Of a stretch of 40,673 bases of DNA, positions 1-7,065 are shown piece after piece. The stretch's first letter is position 1. The number at the start of each line of letters is the position of its first letter. Origin of the DNA: Novosphingobium sp. (GTDB lineage Bacteria; Pseudomonadota; Alphaproteobacteria; Sphingomonadales; Sphingomonadaceae); contig NZ_JAIEPN010000143.1 of the NCBI RefSeq assembly GCF_019748365.1, positions 1 to 40,673 on the forward strand, read 5' to 3'. The position numbers were made by a program, and so were the translations under genes. The notes below the pieces were generated by a model that worked only from the letters and a program-made list of their open reading frames with translations, did not search any database and was not told where the DNA came from.

Positions 1-606
1 CGGCGGGTGGCGGTCTACGACAAGGACCGCGACGGGCACTACAACCTGATTTCCGCGCTCCACAAGGCGCTGCGCGGATCGGACCCGCAGGCGGCGCTCT
101 ATTACATGGCGCGGATGCTGACGGCGGGCGAGGAGCCGCTCTACGTGCTGCGGCGGCTGGTGCGCTTCGCCAGCGAGGACATCGGCCTCGCCGATCCGCA
201 GGCGCTGGTGCAGTGCCTGGCGGCGAAGGATGCGTATCAGTTCCTCGGATCGCCGGAGGGGGAGCTCGCCATCGTGCAGGCGTGCCTCTATCTCGCGACG
301 GCGCCCAAATCGAACGCGGCCTATGCGGCACAGAAGGCGGCGTTTGCGAGCGCGCGGGAAACCGGATCGCTGCCGCCCCCGGCGCATATCCTCAATGCTC
401 CGACCAAGCTGATGAAGGAGATCGGCTACGGCGAAGGCTATGCCTATGACCATGAGGCCGAGGACGGCTTTTCCGGCGCGGATTACTGGCCCGAGGGAAT
501 GCGGGCGCAGCAGTTCTACAAGCCGGTCGAGCGCGGGTTCGAGCGCGAGATCGTGAAGCGGCTGGAATGGTGGGACAAGAAGCGGCGCGAGCGGCGCGGG
601 GAATGA
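1..606 (+). CDS. rarA: RarA/MgsA replication-associated recombination ATPase, C-terminal part (5' truncated)
   Basis: The frame is open from the first base of the window, so the GTG at 7 is internal and the true start and AAA+ ATPase core lie outside. The visible 201 residues match the C-terminal tetramerisation part of RarA/MgsA/WRNIP1 proteins. Recognisable stretches are the N-terminal YDKDRDGHYNLISALHKALRG, the segment DPQAALYYMARML, the stretch FASEDIGLADP and, near the end, QFYKPVERGFEREI. The family acts at stalled replication forks and interacts with SSB. The Walker A and B motifs cannot be checked here. The protein ends in a short basic tail (KKRRERRGE). The next gene on this strand starts at 1226, with a toxin-antitoxin pair on the opposite strand between. 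Identification is from family sequence memory and is strong. Confidence 0.93.
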   Translation, partial: RRVAVYDKDRDGHYNLISALHKALRGSDPQAALYYMARMLTAGEEPLYVLRRLVRFASEDIGLADPQALVQCLAAKDAYQFLGSPEGELAIVQACLYLATAPKSNAAYAAQKAAFASARETGSLPPPAHILNAPTKLMKEIGYGEGYAYDHEAEDGFSGADYWPEGMRAQQFYKPVERGFEREIVKRLEWWDKKRRERRGE

Positions 607-613
607 TGTCTTA

Positions 614-967
614 CTATGCCGATCTTGACTGCAAACCTCGCGCAGCTTCAATCGCTGCCTCGCTGATTGCCCGGATTGCAAGGCGGGCTTCGTCTCTGGT
701 CGCGAAGTGGTCGTGTGCGGTCGCAAGCACGCTACCTTGCGCGGATACAAGGACCACCTGAAACGATCCGCTCTTCAACTCTCGAAGCTCATAGCGCGCA
801 GGACTGTTTCCAAGCGCCGCAAGCTCCGCATCGACAAGTGCAAACGAGTCATCATCCGCAGCAATTGCAGCGTCGATCTGCGCATCGGTGAGACTGCGCA
901 GCCGATCCCAATCGGTTTGTCCCTTACCGGCCTTCGCCAAAGACACGCGTGTAAGCTGCTCGTTCAT
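614..967 (-). CDS. Hybrid BrnA-like antitoxin with a DUF1508/YegP-like C-terminus
   Basis: 117 residues, starting at the ATG at 967, preceded by a GAGG-type ribosome-binding site; an in-frame start at 1006 is possible but has no better site. The first ~45 residues (TDWDRLRSLTDAQIDAAIAAD) look like the N-terminus of antitoxins that partner BrnT toxins. Residues ~52-100 (YELRELKSGSFQVVL, then a TRDEARLAIRAISEAA segment) resemble a DUF1508 (YegP) beta-beta-alpha module. The ribbon-helix-helix DNA-binding segment expected in BrnA is not visible. It overlaps the 3' end of the upstream toxin gene by 44 bases, so the two are probably translationally coupled. The inferred role is neutralising the toxin. 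Whether it can bind DNA and autorepress is doubtful. The antitoxin call is moderate and the second-domain call is tentative. Confidence 0.6.
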   Translation of the reverse strand: MNEQLTRVSLAKAGKGQTDWDRLRSLTDAQIDAAIAADDDSFALVDAELAALGNSPARYELRELKSGSFQVVLVSAQGSVLATAHDHFATRDEARLAIRAISEAAIEAARGLQSRSA

Positions 968-1211
968 TTCGCCTCGCTCGCCGCGCGCTGATAATACGTC
1001 GCGCATCGGGCCGCTCTGTATATATCACCGCAATGATCAATTTATCACCCCCAATGACGCCCAGCGCAGCATGGCGCGTTTCCGTCCCAACTTGCCGGGT
1101 CTCGGCGGGGTCGATAGCCGATGGCGCCCAAATCTGTATGGCGTCGAGAAAATCGATACCGTGCTTGGCAAGATTTGCCGCGCGCTTCACCTCGTCCCAC
1201 TCGAACACCAT
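924..1211 (-). CDS. brnT: BrnT-family ribonuclease toxin
   Basis: 95 residues with the standard BrnT layout: N-terminal FEWDEVKRAANLAKHGIDF, a central segment with RHAALGVIGGDKLIIAVIYTE, and the C-terminal RIISARRARRNERAAY. In the BrnT family this compact fold is a ribonuclease that arrests translation and is held inactive by BrnA. The conserved basic and aromatic residues of the C-terminal motif are present, so the toxin looks intact. It is the first gene of a two-gene leftward operon and overlaps the antitoxin. Its start codon lies only 14 bases from the start of the divergent gene at 1226, which leaves almost no dedicated promoter space. The family call is firm; the activity is inferred. 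Confidence 0.85.
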   Translation of the reverse strand: MVFEWDEVKRAANLAKHGIDFLDAIQIWAPSAIDPAETRQVGTETRHAALGVIGGDKLIIAVIYTERPDARRIISARRARRNERAAYTRVFGEGR

Positions 1212-1225
1212 CCTTGCAGCCTAAC

Positions 1226-2098
1226 GTGATAGCAAAACGCTTCAAGCACTTCGCCGCTATCGACTGGTCCGGTGCGGCCGGGGAGCGGCACCGGGGGATC
1301 GCAGTGGCGATCTGCGGCGAAGGCGAAGCCGCGCCCAAGCTGGTGCGGCCGGGGCATCGCTGGTCGCGCACCGAAGTGCTCGAATGGCTGCGGGAGGACC
1401 TGCCGGCGGATACTGTGGTGGGGATGGATCTGGGCATCTCCCTCGCCTTTGTGGACAGGGGCGCATTCTTTCCGGGCTGGGCGGAAAGCCCCGCCGATGC
1501 CAAGGCCTTGTGGGCGCTGATTGATGCGATCTGCGAAGATGAGCCGCACTTGTCGGTCGGCGCGTTTGTCGATCATCCCGAGGCTTCGGCTCATTTCCGG
1601 CGGCATGGCGGGCGCGAGGGGATGCAGTTTGGAGGTGGACGCGGAAGGTTTCGCGTTACCGAACTGGCGCAGCAGGCCATGGGCTGCACGCCTTATTCGA
1701 ACTTCAATCTGGTCGGCGCGGCGCAAGTGGGCAAATCGAGCCTTTCGGGGATGCGGCTGCTGCACCGATTGCAAGGGGCGCTGCCGGTCTGGCCGATCGA
1801 TCCGCTGCCGGAGGCGGGCTCGGTAGTCTGCGAGATCTATACGACGATTGCGGCGATGGCGGCGGGGCGGAGTGCCAGCCGGTCGAAGATCCGCGTCGGG
1901 GCGGAGCTCGATACGGCACTCGCGCGGCTGGGCAGCGCGCCGGTGGGGCTGGCGGGAGCGGTCGACGACCATACGAGCGATGCGCTGGTAACCGCCGCAT
2001 GGCTGCGCACGGTGGCGCATGATCCGGCGCTGTGGGCGCCTGCGGGGCTGACAGCAGAGATTGCTGCAACCGAAGGCTGGACCTTCGGGGCGGTGTGA
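1226..2098 (+). CDS. RNase H-fold protein, DUF429-like
   Basis: 290 residues from a GTG at 1226. Upstream in-frame sequence is antisense to the toxin gene and looks non-native, so it was excluded. The protein begins with a beta-strand ending AIDWSG (D13), followed by a second strand VVGMDLGISLAF (D68), a strand VVCEIYTT (E203) and a helix DDHTSDALVTAAWL (D247/D248, D252). This spacing of acidic residues is what an RNase H-like (DUF429-type) nuclease core would show, so I infer that fold. No specific function is known to me. There is no obvious Shine-Dalgarno sequence. It is divergent from brnT and ends 18 bases before tRNA-Thr. The fold call is moderate and the substrate is unknown. Confidence 0.55.
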   Translation: MIAKRFKHFAAIDWSGAAGERHRGIAVAICGEGEAAPKLVRPGHRWSRTEVLEWLREDLPADTVVGMDLGISLAFVDRGAFFPGWAESPADAKALWALIDAICEDEPHLSVGAFVDHPEASAHFRRHGGREGMQFGGGRGRFRVTELAQQAMGCTPYSNFNLVGAAQVGKSSLSGMRLLHRLQGALPVWPIDPLPEAGSVVCEIYTTIAAMAAGRSASRSKIRVGAELDTALARLGSAPVGLAGAVDDHTSDALVTAAWLRTVAHDPALWAPAGLTAEIAATEGWTFGAV

Positions 2099-2116
2099 CG
2101 CTATGGACGCCCGAGC

Positions 2117-2192
<76 letters not shown>

Positions 2193-2233
2193 CTCCCGCA
2201 GCGATCCCCGCCGCTTCAGCGAAGAGGGCAAGC

Positions 2234-3385
2234 CTAACCAAGCACCAGCACGTTGTTGTGGCGGACGATTGGCCGCTCGAGGCCGATCTGCAGCGCCTCA
2301 AGCCCGCCTGTGCGCGCCAGCAGTGCGTGCCATTCGGCTGCCTCCTCTGCGCCCAGCGCGGCTGCTGCGGCCTGGGCACGTGCCAGATGCCACAGCGACT
2401 GCGGCTGGCTTTCCCGGCGAAACGTGCAGCCCTCTCGCGTATACTCGATTCGGCCAAGGCGTGCGTGGACGTGCCGCTGCGCTTCGGATGAAACCAGCGT
2501 TCCGGGGGCGGGATCGGCAAGCGACCTGCACCAGGCGTTGAACTGAGCCGCATCTGCCAGCAGGCCGGGCGACCAGATCCTGAACGCGACTTCGAGAATG
2601 CCATCCAAGGTGGCTGGCAAGGCCGCTGTTCCGGATGTGTCCGCGTCGGGAAACTCGGGATCGGCAAGGCCGCAGGTGTTCATCCGCTCGGTCCAGCGGG
2701 CGACGGCGGGCGCCTTGGTCTTCATGATGAAGCCGGGGACCGGATCGCGCGCCAGATGGGCATATAGCGGTGCCATCAGGCCGAAATCGGCCATGCTGGG
2801 CGCACGGCCCAGCGCATAGGGCTCATTCTGGAAATGGACTTCGAGGGCGGCGAGGAGATCCAGATAGTCCTGCTCGATGATCGGCCTTACTTCAGGCGTT
2901 ACACCGAGCCCGCCCAGAAATCCGGCAAACTTGTCCATGATCTTTGCGGTGAAGACCGCCTTTTGTGGAGCGGAAAGGCCGTTCGACGGGATGGCCCGCC
3001 CGAATTCGGCAATCAGGAATTGTTCCTGCTGCGCCCGGTACGTCCAGCGATAATGCATGGCCATTGGCAGCAGCGCATTGCAGCCGAAGGCATCAAGGAG
3101 ATGCGCAAGGGCGCCGCGCAGTCCCTTGCCGGATGCCGTCAATCGGGGTGATCGCTGCTCGAGACGGTCGATGATGTCCGTGCTGTCCTGCCACAATTCA
3201 CCATCGCCCGTTTCGAGCACCGGCACCACCTGCAGCCCGATGGCAGGGACTATCGCGGCGGCAAATCGCGGATCGGCGGGGGTTCGCTCCACGAAGGGAA
3301 TACCATGCTTGAGCAGATAGCTGCGCACCTTGCCGGTGAACAAGGAATGCGGTGTTCCCCACAGGACGAAACTGTTCGTTGGCAT
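2234..3385 (-). CDS. Glutathione S-transferase family protein
   Basis: 383 residues. The N-terminal ~85 residues form a thioredoxin-like GST domain, starting FVLWGTPHSLFTGKVRSYL, with the cis-proline region VVPVLETGDGELWQDSTDII. A helical GST C-terminal domain follows (residues ~95-240), including GRAPSMADFGLMAPLYAHL, which is the usual N-capping/hydrophobic-staple region. The protein is much longer than the ~200-230 residues of ordinary GSTs. The extra ~140 C-terminal residues match no motif I recognise. No CxxC is present, so it is not a glutaredoxin-type oxidoreductase. The start has an upstream GGAAAGGGG site. It is probably cytoplasmic. Substrate unknown. Confidence 0.75.
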   Translation of the reverse strand: MPTNSFVLWGTPHSLFTGKVRSYLLKHGIPFVERTPADPRFAAAIVPAIGLQVVPVLETGDGELWQDSTDIIDRLEQRSPRLTASGKGLRGALAHLLDAFGCNALLPMAMHYRWTYRAQQEQFLIAEFGRAIPSNGLSAPQKAVFTAKIMDKFAGFLGGLGVTPEVRPIIEQDYLDLLAALEVHFQNEPYALGRAPSMADFGLMAPLYAHLARDPVPGFIMKTKAPAVARWTERMNTCGLADPEFPDADTSGTAALPATLDGILEVAFRIWSPGLLADAAQFNAWCRSLADPAPGTLVSSEAQRHVHARLGRIEYTREGCTFRRESQPQSLWHLARAQAAAAALGAEEAAEWHALLARTGGLEALQIGLERPIVRHNNVLVLG

Positions 3386-3473
3386 GATCGTGCCCCTTTC
3401 CGATTTCCCGGATTCGGATGGAGCGAGCGCTTGGCTACAGCCAGACCGAAAAATCGGGAAACCGGCCCGTTCT

Positions 3474-4487
3474 TCAGAACAGTGTCGTCAACACATAGAA
3501 CAAGGCACCCACTGCCGCCGAAGCGGGGATCGTGATGATCCACGCGACAACCACGCTCTGCGCGACACCCCAGCGCACGGCGGAGGCGCGGCGGGCGGTG
3601 CCCGCGCCGATGATCGCGCCGGTGACGGTGTGGGTGGTCGAGACGGGAATACCGAGCGCCGAAGCGCCGAACAGCACGACCGAGCCGGCGAGCGAGGCGC
3701 TGAAGCCCTGGTGCTGCGAGAGCTTGGTGATGCGCCCGCCCATCGTCTCGATGATCTTCCACCCGCCCGTCAGCGTGCCGAGGCCGATGGCGAGATAGCA
3801 GGAGATCGCGACCCAGTGCGGCACTTCGAATGGCCCCGTCAGGCGCCCGGTCGAATAAAGCAGGACGGTGATGATCCCCATCGTCTTCTGGGCGTCGTTC
3901 AGGCCGTGGCTGAGCGAATAGGCGGCGGACGAGAGGAGGTGCAGAAAGCGGAAACGCGTCTCCGCCTCGCGCGCGGTGGCGCGGCGGAGCAGCCAGCTGG
4001 TGACGAGCATGACGAGCATTGCCAGCAGCATGCCGATGGTGGGCGAGAGGACAATGGCGATCAGCGTCTTGTTGAGGCCGCTCCACTGGATGCCCGAAAG
4101 GCCCGCATGGGCGAGGCCCGAGCCGATAAGGCCGCCGACGAGCGCATGGCTGCTTGAGGAAGGGATGCCCTTGAGCCAGGTGAGGATGTTCCACACCGAT
4201 GCCCCGATCAGCGCGCCGAAGACGACGGCAGGTGTCACGAGATCCTTGTCGATCAGGCCCTTGCCGATGGTGGTCGCCACGGCCTGCAGGCTGGGGAAGG
4301 TGATCGTCAGGAAATAGGCGCCTGCATTGAACACCGCAGCAAAGATGACCGCCTGCACCGGCGTGAGCAGGCGGGTGGCGACGACCGTGGCGATGGAGTT
4401 CGCCGCATCGTGCAGCCCGTTGAGATAATCGAACGCCAGCGCGATTGCGATCAGCCCGACGAGCAGCGGGAAGGCAAGCTCATGCAT
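3474..4487 (-). CDS. pit: PiT-family inorganic phosphate transporter
   Basis: 337 residues, almost entirely membrane-spanning. It carries both inverted PiT signatures: near the N-terminus DYLNGLHDAANSIATVVATR and the repeat SHGLNDAQKTMGIITVLLYS in the second half. GIPSSSSHALVGGLIGSG and GIPVSTTHTVTGAIIGAG are the matching second signatures of each repeat. PiT proteins import phosphate (as metal-phosphate) with protons or sodium at the inner membrane. It lies 20 bases downstream of the DUF47 (PhoU-like) frame. That is the classic pairing in which the small DUF47 protein modulates Pit activity. The length is at the short end of the family, lacking the long central cytoplasmic loop of E. coli PitA. 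Confident. Confidence 0.93.
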   Translation of the reverse strand: MHELAFPLLVGLIAIALAFDYLNGLHDAANSIATVVATRLLTPVQAVIFAAVFNAGAYFLTITFPSLQAVATTIGKGLIDKDLVTPAVVFGALIGASVWNILTWLKGIPSSSSHALVGGLIGSGLAHAGLSGIQWSGLNKTLIAIVLSPTIGMLLAMLVMLVTSWLLRRATAREAETRFRFLHLLSSAAYSLSHGLNDAQKTMGIITVLLYSTGRLTGPFEVPHWVAISCYLAIGLGTLTGGWKIIETMGGRITKLSQHQGFSASLAGSVVLFGASALGIPVSTTHTVTGAIIGAGTARRASAVRWGVAQSVVVAWIITIPASAAVGALFYVLTTLF

Positions 4488-4507
4488 GGATCAGCCCCCG
4501 GCCCCGA

Positions 4508-5614
4508 TCAGGAATGGTCGATGACGATGCCGTCGATCTCGTTGGCGGCGTCTTCAAAGGCATCGACGATACGCTCGAGGTGCTTGTAGACCTCGCGCTC
4601 AACCACGAAGCGCAGCGTATCGGTGGCACCGTGATCCTGCAGCGCGCGGCGCAGGCCGGCGGCGTGGATTTCGTCGGAATGCGCTTCCATGCGCACCAGT
4701 CGCTCGGTGAGCTCGTGGAGACGCGGACCATTGCGAGCGACATCGCGGAGCAAGGGCACCGCTTCGGCCATCACGCGCGCGGCATCGACGATGATCGCGG
4801 CCATATCGCGCATTTCCGGCGCGAAGGTCCTGACCTCGTAGATGCTGATGGCGTTTGCGGCGGCGTGCATCTCGTCGATGGTATCGTCCATCGCGCCGAT
4901 CAGGCTGGTGATCGCGCCGCGGTCGAACGGGGTGAGAAAGGTCTTGCGCACGGTCTGCAGCACGGTGCGGGTGATCTCGTCCGCGTCATTCTCGCGCTCG
5001 ACGATCTCACGGATGTGGTCGGCGCTGGAAGCGCCTTCCTCGAACAGCCGCGCCATCGCATCGGAAGCGGCAAGGACGGTGGTGGCATGGGCTTCGAACA
5101 TGTCGAAGAAATTGCCCGTGCGGGGCAGGAGACGCTGAAACCAGGCGAACATCGATCCGATCCGTGTGTGATGCGCGACCGCTCCTAGCACACTCGTGCG
5201 CTGTGTCGCCGCCCTGAATTCGGATGCAGCGAAGGATCTGATCAAATCCCTGAGGTCCGGCTCGTCGACAGCATCAGCGGCTTCGGCCAGCGTGAACCAG
5301 CGCCGCTCGCGCTGGTGCTGTTCCTTCCAAGCAGGGAGTTCGCGCGTGACGGCAAGCGGGAAGACATCGACATCGACCATCAGCGAAGCGCCGTTGCCGC
5401 GCTTCTTGCGGTAACGGAAGCTGCCCAGCGGCGTGGGGCAGACCGCGCCCGCGACGCCGGCTTCCTCTTCCGCCTCGCGCGCGGCGGCAAGGTGCGGGAG
5501 CATCGAGGCGCTGAGGTTGCCCTTGGGGATGACCCAGCGCCTGGTCTCGCGCGAGGTCACCAGCATCAGCCGCACCTGCGTATCCGTCGCCACATCCTCG
5601 AAGCGGTATGGCAA
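4508..5614 (-). CDS. Nudix hydrolase fused in frame to a DUF47/PhoU-like protein
   Basis: One uninterrupted frame of 368 residues carrying two proteins that are usually separate. Residues ~1-130 are a Nudix domain of the diphosphoinositol/dinucleoside polyphosphate type (WVIPKGN, then REAEEEAG at 49-56). The first Glu of the Nudix box is replaced by Met (M38), while the REUXEE metal ligands are intact. Residues 155-368 are a full DUF47 (TIGR00153) helical bundle starting MFAWFQRLLPRTGNFF, exactly where stand-alone homologues begin. An internal ATG at 5152 with a weak GGATCGGA site could give the DUF47 protein alone. The TTG used at 5614 is uncertain: the frame is open back to a stop near 5663 and the upstream residues (AIRQIAALPYRF) look family-like. 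It is followed by pit. Confidence 0.8.
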   Translation of the reverse strand: MPYRFEDVATDTQVRLMLVTSRETRRWVIPKGNLSASMLPHLAAAREAEEEAGVAGAVCPTPLGSFRYRKKRGNGASLMVDVDVFPLAVTRELPAWKEQHQRERRWFTLAEAADAVDEPDLRDLIRSFAASEFRAATQRTSVLGAVAHHTRIGSMFAWFQRLLPRTGNFFDMFEAHATTVLAASDAMARLFEEGASSADHIREIVERENDADEITRTVLQTVRKTFLTPFDRGAITSLIGAMDDTIDEMHAAANAISIYEVRTFAPEMRDMAAIIVDAARVMAEAVPLLRDVARNGPRLHELTERLVRMEAHSDEIHAAGLRRALQDHGATDTLRFVVEREVYKHLERIVDAFEDAANEIDGIVIDHS

Positions 5615-5749
5615 GGCGGCGATCTGGCGGATGGCAGGGACTCCCGTTGAAACCGGGGGTCTCTAGACCATCGGTTGCGCGACAACGCCAGTTTCTTGAC
5701 CGATTTTTGACAAGATATCGTCAGAATTCATGGGCGGTATCGCGCCTGC

Positions 5750-7042
5750 TTACACAATCCCCGCGCCGAGACCCACCGCTTTGCGCTGCTGCGCCTTGCG
5801 CGCGCGGTACTGGCTGAGGCGGTAGGCTTCGAGCACGTCGATCGCGCCGCCCGCTTCCATGCGCGCCATGGCGAGGATGGGCGCGACATCGGTGTTGTAG
5901 GCGCGGCGGAGGGACTGGAAGGCCATCATGGTGTCGTTGGCCTCTTGCGCGGCGTGAAGCGCGGCGCGGTCCACCAACGCGGCCTTGGCGAAGCACTGGG
6001 TGATGGTTTCCGCCGAAGAGAGCATCGATTCAATCGGATCGGTGACGTTGTGCGACTGATCGATCATGTAGCTGGGGTTGAAGCCCTCACGCGGATTGGC
6101 CTCCGCCTCGGCCAGCTCGTTGAACACGAGGAAGAGCTGGTGCGGGTTGATCGAGCCGGAATCGAGGTCGTCGTCGCCGTATTTGCTGTCGTTGAAATGG
6201 AAGCCGCCCAATTTGCCGAAGCGGTGGAGGCGGGCGACGATCTGCTCGATGTTCACGTTCGGCGCGTGGTGGCCGAGATCAACGAGGCACTTGGCCTTGG
6301 GGCCGAGTTCCTGCGCCGCGAGGATCGAGGAACCCCAGTCCGAAATGACGGTGGAGTAGAACGCGGGTTCGAACATTTTGTGTTCGAGCAGCATGCGCCA
6401 GTCGTCCGGCAGCGCGGCGTAAATCTGTGATGCGGCTTCGAGATAGCGATCGAGGCTGCGGCCAAGATCCTGCTGGCCGGGGAAATTGGTGCCATCGCCG
6501 ACCCAGACGGTGATGTCCTTCGAGCCCAGCTGGCGGCCGATTTCGATGCATTCGATGTTGTGTTCGACCGCCTGTGCGCGGGTGGCGGCATCCTGCGCAG
6601 CGAGCGAGCCGTTGGCATAAGTGTGTGGCTGGCCGGGCTGGTCCTGGAATGTGTTCGAATTGACGGCATCGAAGCCGAGCCCCAGCGCGGCGGCTTCCTC
6701 GCGCAGGGCCTTGTAATCGCTCACCTTGTCCCACGGGAAGTGGGGCGAGACGCGCGGCGTGGTGCGGCCGAGCTGCTGGATGACGGCGCAGTCCTCCAGC
6801 TTTTCGTGGATATTGGTGGGTTCGCCGGGAATCGGGAACTTGGCGAAGCGCGTGCCACCGCGGCCTGCGCCCCATGAGGGGACAGCGACGGAGAACTCGG
6901 CGACTTTGGCCTTCACCGCATCGATATCGATCCCGGCACGGGCGAGCTTGCGGCCGAGCGCGGCGTAGTCGTCCTCGAGCGCTTCGAGATGAGCGGCGTT
7001 GCGGTCCGCGATGAGGTCGGACGAGATGGGCAGCTGTGTCAT
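5750..7042 (-). CDS. rhaI: L-rhamnose isomerase (Pseudomonas stutzeri type)
   Basis: 430 residues, the full length of the RhaI type that is distinct from E. coli RhaA. It is a TIM-barrel enzyme converting L-rhamnose to L-rhamnulose with Mn/Zn. The metal quartet known for the P. stutzeri enzyme (E219, D254, H281, D327) is present one position later as E220 (MLLEHKMFEP), D255 (LVDLGHHAP), H282 (GGFHFNDSKYGD) and D328 (YMIDQSHN). The second-site ligands H258, D290 and D292 are present too. A strong AGAGGAA site precedes the ATG. It is the second gene of a leftward rhaD-rhaI operon, 23 bases after rhaD, and is the first step of the rhamnose locus. Very confident. Confidence 0.96.
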   Translation of the reverse strand: MTQLPISSDLIADRNAAHLEALEDDYAALGRKLARAGIDIDAVKAKVAEFSVAVPSWGAGRGGTRFAKFPIPGEPTNIHEKLEDCAVIQQLGRTTPRVSPHFPWDKVSDYKALREEAAALGLGFDAVNSNTFQDQPGQPHTYANGSLAAQDAATRAQAVEHNIECIEIGRQLGSKDITVWVGDGTNFPGQQDLGRSLDRYLEAASQIYAALPDDWRMLLEHKMFEPAFYSTVISDWGSSILAAQELGPKAKCLVDLGHHAPNVNIEQIVARLHRFGKLGGFHFNDSKYGDDDLDSGSINPHQLFLVFNELAEAEANPREGFNPSYMIDQSHNVTDPIESMLSSAETITQCFAKAALVDRAALHAAQEANDTMMAFQSLRRAYNTDVAPILAMARMEAGGAIDVLEAYRLSQYRARKAQQRKAVGLGAGIV

Positions 7043-7065
7043 TCTTGTTCCTCTCCCCTTCCCGC

